In this document: in pieces, positions 27,806 through 36,481 of the stretch | Position numbering within the stretch: position 1 is the stretch's first letter | Layout of the letters: each line of letters starts with the position of its first letter | DNA from: Candidatus Binatia bacterium | Lineage (GTDB): Bacteria; Desulfobacterota; Binatia; HRBIN30 | NCBI GenBank assembly: GCA_937925685.1 | Contig: CALAMI010000006.1 | Span: 21,590 to 85,589 of the forward strand | Length of the DNA stretch: 64,000 nucleotides | Reading direction: 5' to 3' | Made by a program: the position numbers and the translations under genes | Notes under the pieces: generated by a model | Seen by the model: only the letters and a program-made list of their open reading frames with translations | Database searches by the model: none | Told to the model about the DNA's origin: nothing

Positions 27806-28186
27806 ATGAGAGATCCCGATTTGCGCCTCGATGAGTTGTTGCAGCGGGGAAGGCGAAGGACGGAGAACCTGAAACTTTTGAACGTCAAGGTCCCTTCCAG
27901 CATGCTCGATCGCATCGATCGGCTGGCGACGTTACTTCCCGCAACCAAAGGGGAGATCGTTGTGGCACTGCTCAACGAGGGCCTGCTCACCGCCGAAAAA
28001 GAACTCCAAGGCTGGAGGCCACCTACAAAGCCACCGGTTCCCAAGGAACGTCGGTGCACAGTGAAGGGATGCGAGCGGGAGCGTGTGGCCAAGGGGCTTT
28101 GTGCCACTCATTACCAGGCCCAACGCCGGGCTCTCATGGCTGGCAAACCCGCTCCGATACTCGTTCCGGAAAACGGCACGCAGTAA
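27806..28186 (+). CDS. Ribbon-helix-helix protein with C-terminal Cys/His zinc-knuckle
   Basis: Function not established. The N-terminal part (about 22-65) reads LLNVKVPSSMLDRIDRLATL and then a helix with KGEIVVALLNEGL, the strand-helix-helix pattern of MetJ/Arc-type DNA-binding proteins. The C-terminal part has C84-x4-C89-x9-C99-x2-H102 followed by YQAQRR, a motif seen in small CxxxGC...GLCxxHYxxxR proteins and likely to bind zinc. A Pro-rich linker joins them. AGGAGGG sits upstream of the ATG, and a perfect palindrome lies farther upstream. Two possible nucleic-acid-binding modules in 126 residues suggest a transcription factor. Confidence 0.7.
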   Translation: MRDPDLRLDELLQRGRRRTENLKLLNVKVPSSMLDRIDRLATLLPATKGEIVVALLNEGLLTAEKELQGWRPPTKPPVPKERRCTVKGCERERVAKGLCATHYQAQRRALMAGKPAPILVPENGTQ

Positions 28187-28202
28187 CCTTGGTGGACGCA
28201 CA

Positions 28203-28508
28203 ATGGATTTGACCACCCCGGGGGTGACGCCGAAGGCGGGGGTCGTTTTGTCTCGGCCCCCGAGGACGTCTACTGCTGGCAGAGGCAAAAAGAGGCGGAG
28301 CGTTTTTTGCGCGATGGGCGTTGGCTTTTGCCTCTTCGTTGGTGCCTGCGGCGACGACGACATTGTTGTGGGCGGAGTCATCCCCACCCTGCCCCCGCGC
28401 CCCTCACCCACGCCCACCCGTGCTTTGGGGCAGCCCGGCGACGCTTGCAACCGCAGTATCGACTGCGTCAGCGGGATTTGCGACCCTGCAACGTTGACGT
28501 GTCGGTAA
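28203..28508 (+). CDS. Small Cys-rich lipoprotein
   Basis: Hypothetical secreted lipoprotein. The segment MGVGFCLFVGACGDDD is a signal peptide with lipobox VGAC (Cys49 counting from the ATG at 28203); an ATG at 28314 would make it a standard short signal peptide. After it comes a Pro/Thr-rich linker (PTLPPRPSPTPTR) and a C-terminal module with four Cys (C82, C88, C93, C100) in the pattern CxxxxxCxxxxCxxxxxxC, like the DCxSGxC repeats of deltaproteobacterial surface proteins. Only one such repeat is present. The real start is uncertain. Confidence 0.6.
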   Translation: MDLTTPGVTPKAGVVLSRPPRTSTAGRGKKRRSVFCAMGVGFCLFVGACGDDDIVVGGVIPTLPPRPSPTPTRALGQPGDACNRSIDCVSGICDPATLTCR

Positions 28509-28660
28509 ACTACGGCCCGCGACGTGCGCTTCCCTCGAAGTAGCGCACGTCGCTCCGACGGGGACGGACCCGCAGCGTCTCCCGATGCCGCCCGGAAGAA
28601 TCGCTGCTGTTTGCCGTGCTCGCCTCGCTGGCGCAATCAAGGCACGTGGCGTGACTTCCG

Positions 28661-28933
28661 TCAGCCGGTAACCACCCACAGAAACCACAACGCCCACGCA
28701 AGCACCGCAGCAACGAGCAGGGCGCTTCCAACGTACGATCCCGTGCGCCGTGGCCGAAAAGCCGACTCCGGGGTTACCGGAATGGCCCCGCGCCGAGACT
28801 TCGGGGATACCGCCAGCACGCGCCACTCTTTGAACCCTGCGGAACGCAGCCGCTCCTCCACAGCCAAGCGAGCGGCAAGGGCATCTGGTTCATTGATGTC
28901 CAAAATTTTTACTTCCACCTCGTACTGCGGCAT
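28661..28933 (-). CDS. Small single-pass membrane protein, unknown function
   Basis: About 90 residues starting MPQYEVEVKILDINEPDA. The N-terminal part is a soluble alpha/beta stretch (about 1-55), followed by a Pro/Arg region and one C-terminal transmembrane helix (SALLVAAVLAWALWFLWVV). GGGGGGAG lies just before the ATG at 28933, which decides the start against the longer frame to 28969. Its gene starts 39 bases after the downstream end of the Thr/Pro lipoprotein gene on the same strand. I do not recognise the family. Confidence 0.6.
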   Translation of the reverse strand: MPQYEVEVKILDINEPDALAARLAVEERLRSAGFKEWRVLAVSPKSRRGAIPVTPESAFRPRRTGSYVGSALLVAAVLAWALWFLWVVTG

Positions 28934-28972
28934 GACCCGACTCCCCCCGGGGTGCAACGCGGCGTACAAAGC

Positions 28973-29929
28973 TTACGGTACCCGCACCACAATTTGCGCC
29001 GGCTCACCAACGTTTCCCCCGATGTCTCGCAATCGCACCGTGACTATCGTTTCACCCGGCGGAAAAGTCAACGCGTCGTTAATCAATGTGCAAAACTGCA
29101 CTGTCGAGCTTGGGTTACGGTAAACAAAATTCGCTCCACGGTCTTGCGTACACGCAAAGTCAGGTTCCGCAAAAACACGAAAGCGACAGCCCAAGTCGTT
29201 CAGAGCGTCGGTCACATTCTGAACAGGATCGAAGACCCCTAACAACGTACCGGGCACACCACCCACGCGCGGGTACGTAGCATCGCATACCGCTTCGCTG
29301 CCGTCTCCCAAGGCGCGGTTGACCTGAATTTGCAAATCTGGCTGTGCCAAGGGATCGCCGCGCTTGGGGTTGAAGACCACGGTAGAGACAGGGAGCTGGC
29401 TGCGTCCCGGACGCCCTTCGACGAACAGAATGAAGCCTGCCTCTTCAGTGCGAGTGAAAATCGGCCTTCCCGCCTCGTCCCGCCCCACGGGCTCATTGAC
29501 TAGCCCGCCGGCGTCAGCCAGGCCAAGAGCAGTCACGATAGGACCAGTGGAGATGGTCGGAGTTGGCGTAAGCGTGGGTACGGAACTAGGGCTGTGGGTG
29601 GCGGTAGGAGTAGACGATCGCGTCGGAGTTGCCGTCAAAGTCACCGTCGGCGTCACTGTCCATGTCGGTGTGTTGCGTGCCTCCGGTTCCCGTGTCGCAG
29701 TCGCCGTGGGCTCTCGGGGGGTCATCGAAGCGTTGGGGGTAGAGGAGGGAGTCGGGGTTCGGGTCGGCAGCGCAACGGGGATGGGCGTCAATGTCGGCGA
29801 CGGCGACGGCGACGGCGACGGCAAAACCATCCTCGATGATCCACCGCCGCTGCAACCGATCGTAGTCACCAAGATGACGACAAAACCAACGTGGCCGGCG
29901 CTCCCGTTACCACTCCACCCCGTGAGCAT
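28973..29929 (-). CDS. Thr/Pro-repeat lipoprotein, unknown function
   Basis: Predicted surface lipoprotein of 318 residues. A signal peptide (HVGFVVILVTTIGC) ends with Cys26 as the acylated residue. Residues about 35-125 are a low-complexity Ser/Thr/Pro linker (SPSPSPSPTLTP, TPTPSSTP, TVTLTATPT) of the kind that spans the space to the cell surface. The globular C-terminal part (about 130-318) has three Cys and ends with GETIVTVRLRDIGGNVGEPAQIVVRVP, resembling a beta-sandwich. No catalytic motif is visible. The linker is partly encoded by a hexanucleotide repeat. It has the same architecture as the CocE-type lipoprotein at 39.6 kb. Confidence 0.72.
   Translation of the reverse strand: MLTGWSGNGSAGHVGFVVILVTTIGCSGGGSSRMVLPSPSPSPSPTLTPIPVALPTRTPTPSSTPNASMTPREPTATATREPEARNTPTWTVTPTVTLTATPTRSSTPTATHSPSSVPTLTPTPTISTGPIVTALGLADAGGLVNEPVGRDEAGRPIFTRTEEAGFILFVEGRPGRSQLPVSTVVFNPKRGDPLAQPDLQIQVNRALGDGSEAVCDATYPRVGGVPGTLLGVFDPVQNVTDALNDLGCRFRVFAEPDFACTQDRGANFVYRNPSSTVQFCTLINDALTFPPGETIVTVRLRDIGGNVGEPAQIVVRVP
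29795..29822. repeat. Hexanucleotide tandem repeat (CGGCGA)
   Basis: Four full copies plus a partial fifth of CGGCGA, inside the lipoprotein gene, encoding alternating Ser-Pro on the minus strand. The 6-base unit keeps the frame if copies are gained or lost. Confidence 0.75.
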
Positions 29930-30054
29930 GCGGCGGGTATCGCTACCGGCGCCGGAGAAGTCAAGGATTCTTGCGCCTGCCCTGCAGCGGCCGCAAACGC
30001 GAGAGCGGGAAGATATCTCCGCCGACAGCAGATTCGACGCAAGGGAGGCAGTTC

Positions 30055-31392
30055 ATGAGCTGGCAAGATTGTTACCGCCACAAGCTTTGCACACCTGAAG
30101 AGGCAGTCTCTTCGATCCCCAACTACGCATCCGTGAGAATACCCATGGGCCAAGTGCCCCTCACTCTGGTTCGCGCGTTGGCCCGACGAGGTGACCGTTT
30201 GCAAGGCATTCGGCTCTATCAAGGCTCGTCGCGCCAACCACTGCCCTTTCTCGAAGAACCGCAACGGTGGCAGGGAAAGGTCGAGGCGATCACCGATTTC
30301 GTCTCCGTGATTCTCCGGCCCGCCATCGAGCAACGGTGGGCCGATTTCCTCGTCACCGACTACAGCATTGGCTCGCGAACCCAGTACTTCGATCGCAACG
30401 ATATTTGGCACCCGGACGTGTTCCTGGCCGCGGTGTCCGAGCCTGACAGCCAAGGGCTGGTCAGCTTCGGCTACACGCTCTGGCATTCCCGTCAGTTCTT
30501 GCAAAACGCCCGTTTGCGGATTGCTGAGGTGGCACCCGACGTGTTGCACACCTTTGGGGATAATGCTGTGCCCCTCGACGCCTTCGATTGGATCGTCGAA
30601 GCTCGCGAGCACCTGCCGCCCCCTCCACCTCCCGAGCTCAGTGCCGAACGGATCGAAGTCACAGAAGTAATTGGGGCTTACGTGTCCACCCTCGTACGCG
30701 ATGGAGATACGGTACAGATCGGCACCGGGACAGTGTCTTCCTGCATGGGGTTTTACCTCACGGGGAAAAACGACCTGGGTATCGATGCCGAGATTCTGGT
30801 GGCCACGGCCGTCGATCTCGTCAAACTCGGCGTGGCCACAGGCAAGTACAAAACCTTTCACCCGGGCGTGGCCACGGCGTCGTTCATCGTCCCTGGAAGC
30901 GACTTCGCGTTTTGCCACCGCAACCCCCGCATTGCCCTGTATGACATCGAGTGGTGTAATTCTCTTCCGCGCATCGCCCAGATCGAAAACCTCGTGGCCA
31001 TCAACCAAGCCTCCATGATTGACCTGACCGGGCAAGTGGCTTCGGAGTCGATCGGCCCGGTGATGTACACGGGGCCAGGTGGTCAGCTCGTTTGGTCCAT
31101 GGGAGCCTTGTATTCCCCCGGAGGGAGGTCCGTGCTGGTGCTGCCCTCGACGGCACAGCGAGGCACTGTTTCCCGCATCGTGGCAACGTTACCTCGAGGG
31201 ACCCTGGTTACTGTGCCACGCACCTTCGTGGATTATGTGGTGACGGAGTATGGAATCGCCAACTTACAGGGGCGAACGCAGCGGCAACGGGCACAAGCCC
31301 TGATCGAAATTGCCCATCCACGATTTCGCGATGCATTGACCGAATATGCCCGACGAGCTTTCTGGCCACACCGGCGGGTTTTCGGACCCTGA
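30055..31392 (+). CDS. Acetyl-CoA hydrolase/transferase family protein (class I CoA-transferase)
   Basis: CoA-transferase of the Cat1/4-hydroxybutyrate-CoA-transferase family, which moves CoA between short-chain acids. QIGTGTVSSCMGFYL matches the nucleotide/CoA loop; GIDAEIL keeps a Glu at the place where the family catalytic Glu lies (by analogy with 4-hydroxybutyrate CoA-transferase). SMIDLTGQVASESIG, TGPGGQLVWSMGA and FVDYVVTEYGIANLQGRT are C-terminal domain signatures. The start is the ATG at 30055, six bases after AGGGAGG; the frame runs upstream to 29971 without conservation. 445 residues, cytoplasmic. Substrates unknown; the window has several other acyl-CoA enzymes. Confidence 0.87.
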   Translation: MSWQDCYRHKLCTPEEAVSSIPNYASVRIPMGQVPLTLVRALARRGDRLQGIRLYQGSSRQPLPFLEEPQRWQGKVEAITDFVSVILRPAIEQRWADFLVTDYSIGSRTQYFDRNDIWHPDVFLAAVSEPDSQGLVSFGYTLWHSRQFLQNARLRIAEVAPDVLHTFGDNAVPLDAFDWIVEAREHLPPPPPPELSAERIEVTEVIGAYVSTLVRDGDTVQIGTGTVSSCMGFYLTGKNDLGIDAEILVATAVDLVKLGVATGKYKTFHPGVATASFIVPGSDFAFCHRNPRIALYDIEWCNSLPRIAQIENLVAINQASMIDLTGQVASESIGPVMYTGPGGQLVWSMGALYSPGGRSVLVLPSTAQRGTVSRIVATLPRGTLVTVPRTFVDYVVTEYGIANLQGRTQRQRAQALIEIAHPRFRDALTEYARRAFWPHRRVFGP

Positions 31393-31819
31393 AACTCGCC
31401 TTCCACTGCATCCGACGCCGGGAAGCAATGGAAACAAAGAACGGCCTCTTGTTCGGCCTCACCAGACAGCCACCAGCTCTCCATAAGGCAGGCGCCTCGA
31501 GCCCTCCGGCAACGCAAGGCAGCCAAGAATCTCCAGGTAACGTTCCTCATCATCGAGGCTTCCACCACCGAAGTTCACGCCTTACCCGTCTGCGCTCTCG
31601 ACCCCAACGTAACCACTACCGCCTAGAACTCCCGCTACCAGCAACCGCCCAGTCGCTGGTGCCCAAGCACCGCAGCGCAGTGGATGCGGCGTGAAACACC
31701 GAGGTTACGGCAGACGGGCCGCCCTGTTCCCACTCGGGTGCTCGGTATCGCTGCCGGCTCGCCGTGGGCCGGTTGGGCGAGACGATCCGACCCCTAGAAG
31801 CACGTCGACCTCAGGGAAA
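31393..31819. other. Convergent intergenic region
   Basis: Between the CoA-transferase and the end of mnmE, which converge. No gene, clear terminator hairpin with T-run, or repeat was recognised; the open frames present are extensions or shadows. Confidence 0.4.
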
Positions 31820-33196
31820 CTACTTCCCGATGCAAAACCGGCGAAAGACGTCATCCAGTACGTCCTCTGCGCCCACTGTACCGGTGATCGAACCAAGCGC
31901 GTCGACCGCGGTGCGCAGCTCGACGCTCAATATATCCAAGGGCAAACCAGCGCTGAGCCCTTGCTCCGCTCGGTCGAGGGCCTCCAGAGCACGCTCCACT
32001 GCGGCCACGTGTCGCGGATGAGTCAACACCAGGTCGTTCCCCTGCGTTGGCGCGCTGCCGCGCAGGTGCCGCGCGACGACAGAGCGAAACTCGCTCACAC
32101 CAAGCCCTGTCCGTGCAGAAACGGCGACGACGTCCTGCGGGGGCACCGCGAAGGGCAAGGCTGCGGGGCTAAGATGCGGCGGCAAGTCGCTTTTGTTCAG
32201 CGCAACGAGGAGTGGCCGCGAGCTCACTTGGTCCCATGCATGAAAATCCTCAGTTTGAAGGGGCTGACTGCGGTCTAACACGAGAACGCACAGATCGGCG
32301 CGCTCGATTACTTGCTTCGCACGCTGGATGCCGATGCGCTCCACCGGTTCGGTGGCCTCCTCGGCCCGCAATCCGGCAGTGTCCGTGAGAATCGTCGGTA
32401 TTCCGTCGCAGTCCCAAACCTCCTCGAGGGTGTCACGCGTGGTACCGGCAAACTCGGTAACGATCGCCCGTTCCGTACCTAACAAACGGTTCAGCAAACT
32501 CGATTTCCCCACGTTCGGTCGCCCTACCAAGGCAACGGTGGCGCCTTGCCGCAACAAGGCGCCCGCGCGGTACGATGCTCGCAGCCGCACGAGTTCCGCG
32601 CGAACATCGTGGAAGGCAGCGAGGGTTCGCTCCACGGGCAGTTCGATTTCGTCACCGAAGTCAATTTGGACTTCCAGCAGGGAGAGCGCATGAACCAGCT
32701 TGTCCCGCAACGACTCGAGAGTTCGCGACAGTTGGCCGCCAAGGAGGCGCGCGGCCGCAACGGCGCTGCCCAAGGTTCGAGCCTCCACCAAATCAGCGAC
32801 GGCTTCGGCCTGGGCCAGGTCCAAGCGGCCGTTCAAAAAAGCCCTTCGCGTAAATTCTCCTGGCTCTGCATGACGCGCACCCGCAACCAACGTATGGGTG
32901 AGAAGATGCTGGAGGACGACCGGGCTACCATGCGTATGCAATTCGAGCACGTCCTCGCCAGTGTAGCTGTGCGGGGCCCGCATGAGAACGGCAAGGCCAC
33001 GGTCCATGACCCGGCGCTCCTGGTCGAGAAACTCGCCAAAGTAAAGCCGATGCGATTCCCATTGTTCCGGGGCTCGGCGCGCCTGGAATACTGCCCGAGC
33101 AATGGCGCTGGCCCTAGGGCCGCTGACGCGCACAATGCCGATGCCAGCGCGCCCCGGGGCTGTGGCAATGGCGGCAATGGTGTCCTGCTCGTACAT
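31820..33196 (-). CDS. mnmE: tRNA modification GTPase MnmE
   Basis: Potassium-dependent GTPase that with MnmG makes the cmnm5U modification at U34 of some tRNAs. The N-terminal folate-binding domain begins DTIAAIATAPGRAGIGIVRVSG. The G domain, inserted in a helical domain, has GRPNVGKSSLLN (G1), GTTRDT (G2), DTAGLR (G3) and NKSD (G4). The C terminus ends CIGK with the essential Cys455. The full length of 458 residues is normal. Last gene of the rpmH-rnpA-yidD-yidC-jag-mnmE cluster; mnmG does not follow, which is less common. Confidence 0.96.
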   Translation of the reverse strand: MYEQDTIAAIATAPGRAGIGIVRVSGPRASAIARAVFQARRAPEQWESHRLYFGEFLDQERRVMDRGLAVLMRAPHSYTGEDVLELHTHGSPVVLQHLLTHTLVAGARHAEPGEFTRRAFLNGRLDLAQAEAVADLVEARTLGSAVAAARLLGGQLSRTLESLRDKLVHALSLLEVQIDFGDEIELPVERTLAAFHDVRAELVRLRASYRAGALLRQGATVALVGRPNVGKSSLLNRLLGTERAIVTEFAGTTRDTLEEVWDCDGIPTILTDTAGLRAEEATEPVERIGIQRAKQVIERADLCVLVLDRSQPLQTEDFHAWDQVSSRPLLVALNKSDLPPHLSPAALPFAVPPQDVVAVSARTGLGVSEFRSVVARHLRGSAPTQGNDLVLTHPRHVAAVERALEALDRAEQGLSAGLPLDILSVELRTAVDALGSITGTVGAEDVLDDVFRRFCIGK

Positions 33197-33254
33197 GGCA
33201 GGTCAACCTTGATGGAAGAGGAGCGCGAGCGCAATTGCCCGGCGCCGCCCAGGC

Positions 33255-33959
33255 TCACGCTCCGGAGCGGCTCGGTTGTTTGGGCGCGATCACCAAGCGG
33301 CGATAATAGCCCTCACCCGTACTCCTCGTAGTCAATGCTGGATCGCTTTGCAGGGTGATGTGGATCACACGCCGGTCGCGGGGACTCATCGGTTCCAATT
33401 CGATCGGCTTGTGCTTGCGTTTCACCTGGGCGCCCAACCGGCGCGCCAACCCTTCCAGGTATTGCCGACGTCGCTCGCGGTATCCTTCTACATCCAACGT
33501 GATCTGCTGAGCGTGCGGTTCGTCGCGCACGGCGATGCGATTTACCACATATTCCAACGCGTCGAGCATTTGCCCGCGCTTGCCAATGAGGAATCCCGAA
33601 GTCCCCCCGACTAGGTTGAAGATCACCTGCCCTGCGCTTCGGTTCACCTCGATCTTCACCGACGCATCGAGCAGGTGGCAAATTTCCGCAAGCGCTGCGC
33701 GTGCGCGTTCCACAGCATCGGCGGTCACGCTCTCGGCCGCCCCCTCGCCCGTCGACGGCTCCGCTGCGACCGCCTGCGGAGAAATTTCGCGCACGAGTTC
33801 CAGGCGCACTCGTGCCTTGCGAACCCCTAAGCCGAGCACCCCACGAGATCCAGGATCGAGCACCGTCACCCGCACATCCTCCGGCGACACAGCCAGCTGG
33901 CGCAAGCCTTCTGCCACGGCAGCGTCAACCGTATCTGCTTCGAGTTCTATGGCGCGCAT
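33255..33959 (-). CDS. jag: Jag/KhpB RNA-binding protein
   Basis: SpoIIIJ-associated protein; binds RNA and influences cell division and membrane-protein biogenesis in other bacteria. Domain order: Jag_N (about 1-55, with GVLGLGVRKARVRL), KH domain (VIFNLVGGTSGFLIGKRGQMLDALEYVVN, with IGKRG in place of the standard GxxG), R3H domain (RRLGAQVKRKHKPIELEPMSPRDRRVIH). It lies 31 bases downstream of yidC and 58 bases upstream of mnmE on the same strand, the normal cluster order. Confidence 0.94.
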   Translation of the reverse strand: MRAIELEADTVDAAVAEGLRQLAVSPEDVRVTVLDPGSRGVLGLGVRKARVRLELVREISPQAVAAEPSTGEGAAESVTADAVERARAALAEICHLLDASVKIEVNRSAGQVIFNLVGGTSGFLIGKRGQMLDALEYVVNRIAVRDEPHAQQITLDVEGYRERRRQYLEGLARRLGAQVKRKHKPIELEPMSPRDRRVIHITLQSDPALTTRSTGEGYYRRLVIAPKQPSRSGA

Positions 33960-33990
33960 GGTTGTGTTTCCTCCGCACCGCTCGTGGCGG

Positions 33991-35652
33991 TCATTTGGTT
34001 GTTCGCGTCATGTAATACTGCTGGGCGATGGTCAAGACGTTGTTCACCAGCCAGTACAGGGTCAGCCCGGAAGGGAATCCGATAAACATGAAGGTGAACA
34101 AAACCGGCATGATCAGCATCACTTGGCGCTGGGTGGGATCGCCAACGCTTGGCGTCATCCACTGTTGAACGAACATGCTCGCACCCATCAGCAAGGTGAG
34201 AACTGGGATCCCCGGAGGCTCCACGAACGGAATGGCGATGGAGCCGAGACGGTCGGGAGCCGACAGATCCCGAATCCATAAAATAAAAGGAGCGTGGCGC
34301 AACTCGACAGCGTGGGTCAAAGCGGAATACAGGCCAATGAACACGGGGAGCTGCAACAGCATCGGCAAGCACCCCCCCAGGGGATTGACCTTGTGCCGCC
34401 GGTACAGTTCCAAGAGTTCCTTGTTCATCTGCTGGGGGTCGTCCTTGAATTTCTCGCGGATTCTGGCCATTTGCGGTTGCAGCTTCTGAAGCTGCTGCAT
34501 CGACTTAAAACTGCTTTGCGTCAGCGGGACAAAGAGAAGCTTCACCAGCACCGTCAGGAGAATGATATCGATGCCATAATTGCCGGTGAAGCGGTGCGAG
34601 AACTGCATGATGTGAAGCAGCGGCACGGCAACGAAGCCAAACCAGCCCAGGTCAACCGCGCGGTCGAAGCGGTGGCCAGCCTGTTGTAAGGCGTCCACGT
34701 CTTTGGGTCCGAGGTAAGCCGTCATTTGCAGCGTCAGGTTCTGCCCACTCAACGGCAGCAGCCATTTCTGTTCGACCCACGAGCCGCGCTCCTTCAGCCA
34801 CAGTCGTCGTGGCTGGTCGGCAGCCACATCCAGAGCGAGACCGGCAAAGAAGTAGTGGTCGGTAAAGGCTGTCCACCACACTTCGCCCGAGAGAATCACG
34901 CCTTTTTCCAGGTCGCTAAAGTTTTGCTCCAGCAACTTCTTGCCCTCTAGGTACGCAACCTTGGAGAACACGGGCGGGAGGCGCGTTTTCGGCTCCCGTG
35001 CGCGCGACCAAGAGGTCACCAACTCGTTATACCCGGGGGGCACCTCCGAAACGGACAAGGTGTGTCCGATATCGTATCCCTCTGCTCGGAAGATAAAGGT
35101 TTTCACCACCTGCGCGCCTTCCATCTTGCCGCGAAACACAAGAGTGACCGGTTCCGAGTCCGAGACGGCGAGTCGCTCTTGGCTCGGCTCATAAGCAACT
35201 CGCCGGTCATCCAACTTCGGTACTGCAGGGCCGCGCAATTCCACCGCAAACGGGGCCTCGCCTTCCGGAGCTGGTAAAATCAATTCCAGAGGTGGACTTT
35301 GCGGCTCGACGGTGGTGCGGTACTTTTTCAAACGCCAACTCACCAGTCGGCCGCCGTGAGTGCTGAACTGTGCCACCCACAACGGCGACTCCACCTCGAC
35401 GATTCGTTCCGGCACGGCGGGCGTGGGAACCGCGCCCACGGCCGGCTCCTCTATTGGAGGTCCGGCTGCCTCGAGAGCCGCCGGGGCGGCTTCGGTTTGT
35501 TGGGGAGCGAGTTCCGGCAGAGCTTGGCGACCAGCGCTGCGCTCACCTTCCGTAGGCGAGGGTGGCGTGCCGTAATAGAAGCGCAAAAATTGCTCGTAGG
35601 CGATGAGAATCAACAGCGACAGGACAACGGCCAATAACGCGCGGCGGTCCAT
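33991..35652 (-). CDS. yidC: Membrane protein insertase YidC
   Basis: Inserts inner-membrane proteins alone or with SecYEG. TM1 is MDRRALLAVVLSLLILIAYEQF; a large periplasmic beta-super-sandwich domain fills about residues 75-345, as in Gram-negative YidC1; the conserved insertase core (FNYGIDIILLTVLVKLLFVPL..., KMQ-type SFKSMQQLQKLQPQM, then GGCLPMLLQLPVFIGLY) carries five TM helices. The cytosolic hairpin has EKFKDDPQQMNKEL. 553 residues, full length. This long periplasmic domain supports a Gram-negative cell envelope. Confidence 0.96.
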   Translation of the reverse strand: MDRRALLAVVLSLLILIAYEQFLRFYYGTPPSPTEGERSAGRQALPELAPQQTEAAPAALEAAGPPIEEPAVGAVPTPAVPERIVEVESPLWVAQFSTHGGRLVSWRLKKYRTTVEPQSPPLELILPAPEGEAPFAVELRGPAVPKLDDRRVAYEPSQERLAVSDSEPVTLVFRGKMEGAQVVKTFIFRAEGYDIGHTLSVSEVPPGYNELVTSWSRAREPKTRLPPVFSKVAYLEGKKLLEQNFSDLEKGVILSGEVWWTAFTDHYFFAGLALDVAADQPRRLWLKERGSWVEQKWLLPLSGQNLTLQMTAYLGPKDVDALQQAGHRFDRAVDLGWFGFVAVPLLHIMQFSHRFTGNYGIDIILLTVLVKLLFVPLTQSSFKSMQQLQKLQPQMARIREKFKDDPQQMNKELLELYRRHKVNPLGGCLPMLLQLPVFIGLYSALTHAVELRHAPFILWIRDLSAPDRLGSIAIPFVEPPGIPVLTLLMGASMFVQQWMTPSVGDPTQRQVMLIMPVLFTFMFIGFPSGLTLYWLVNNVLTIAQQYYMTRTTK

Positions 35653-35667
35653 GAGTTTGCCTCGTCG

Positions 35668-35991
35668 TTAGGGCACGGGGTCCCAGCCCCCCGGGTGCCA
35701 CGGGTGACACCTCAGGATGCGGCGGGCAGCTAACCCAACACCACGCTTCAAGCCGTATTTCCCTAACGCCTGGCGAGCGTACTCCGAGCAGGAAGGGGCA
35801 AAGCGGCAGTTCCGACCGAGAAGCGGGGAAAGGGCAACCTGATACAGCCGAACCAAGGCTATGGCGAAGGCAGTTGCCCAGCGAGACCAGTGCAAGCTCT
35901 GCGCTCGGTCGCTGCCTAGGCTCGCTTTTTCCGCCTCGAGGAAACGCTCACCGCCATCAACGGCGAAGGCCCAAGGCGCTCGCCAACTCAC
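35668..35991 (-). CDS. yidD: Membrane protein insertion efficiency factor YidD
   Basis: Small membrane-associated protein that aids YidC-dependent insertion. Core motif: [26 protein letters not shown] then [18 protein letters not shown], with the three conserved Cys and the HPxxxGGxDPVP end. The frame can start at the GTG at 35991, overlapping rnpA by 35 bases, but the first 30 residues are not family-like; a TTG at 35895 giving [19 protein letters not shown] would be nearer the usual length. Ends 15 bases before yidC. Confidence 0.9.
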   Translation of the reverse strand: MSWRAPWAFAVDGGERFLEAEKASLGSDRAQSLHWSRWATAFAIALVRLYQVALSPLLGRNCRFAPSCSEYARQALGKYGLKRGVGLAARRILRCHPWHPGGWDPVP

Positions 35992-36481
35992 GTTTCACCT
36001 CTTCGAATTTCAGCTTTGCAGCCTGCGGACGGGCAATGACCACTACATCCGCTGGGGGTTGGATACATTCCACGTACCTCCGAAAAAATTCCCTTACCAA
36101 GCGCTTCACCCGGTTGCGAACAACGGCTCGGCCGACCTTACGACTGGCAGTTACACCGAGCCGCGACGGCCCTTCTTGCCGCCGCAAGACCAGCACGACA
36201 AATGCCCCCCGCACCCGCCGCTCGCCGTGTGCTTGGACACGAAGAAAGTCCTGGCGTCGCCGCAGGCGCAGCGCTTTAGGAAACCGCTGTGTCTTTACCC
36301 GCGGTGTTGGCTGGGTTGTTTGGGCGGGATGGTCACCGTGAGTCGTTTGCGCCCCTTGGCCCGGCGCCGTTTGAGTACAGCCCGTCCTCCCGGGCTCGCC
36401 ATCCGCGCTCGGAAGCCGTGAGTTCGTTTGCGTCTGCGATTGTGAGGTTGATACGTTCGTTTCATGGTTGCCTCGTTGCAA
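35957..36481 (-). CDS. rnpA: Ribonuclease P protein component, frame overlapping rpmH
   Basis: Protein subunit of RNase P, which matures tRNA 5' ends. The conserved domain covers 36283-35957: [17 protein letters not shown], then [40 protein letters not shown] with the RNR RNA-binding motif. The start is unclear. Reading each codon upstream, there is no ATG, GTG, TTG or ATT between the domain and the TTG at 36481, which is already upstream of rpmH. In-frame ATGs also exist at 36505 and 36592. The rnpA frame therefore seems to contain all of rpmH in another frame, giving a Gln/Thr/Ser-rich N-terminal extension of about 66 residues or more. Only CTG codons at 36271 and 36265 would give a short protein. 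Confidence 0.82.
   Translation of the reverse strand: MQRGNHETNVSTSQSQTQTNSRLPSADGEPGRTGCTQTAPGQGAQTTHGDHPAQTTQPTPRVKTQRFPKALRLRRRQDFLRVQAHGERRVRGAFVVLVLRRQEGPSRLGVTASRKVGRAVVRNRVKRLVREFFRRYVECIQPPADVVVIARPQAAKLKFEEVKRELASALGLRR
36295..36465 (-). CDS. rpmH: 50S ribosomal protein L34
   Basis: 56-residue protein starting [19 protein letters not shown] and continuing [25 protein letters not shown], the unmistakable L34 pattern. A ten-residue tail ([12 protein letters not shown] region) exceeds the usual 44-46 residues. GAGG precedes the ATG by five bases. It heads the rnpA-yidD-yidC-jag-mnmE cluster and lies fully inside the extended rnpA frame. No dnaA gene or obvious cluster of DnaA boxes is next to it. 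Confidence 0.96.
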   Translation of the reverse strand: MKRTYQPHNRRRKRTHGFRARMASPGGRAVLKRRRAKGRKRLTVTIPPKQPSQHRG

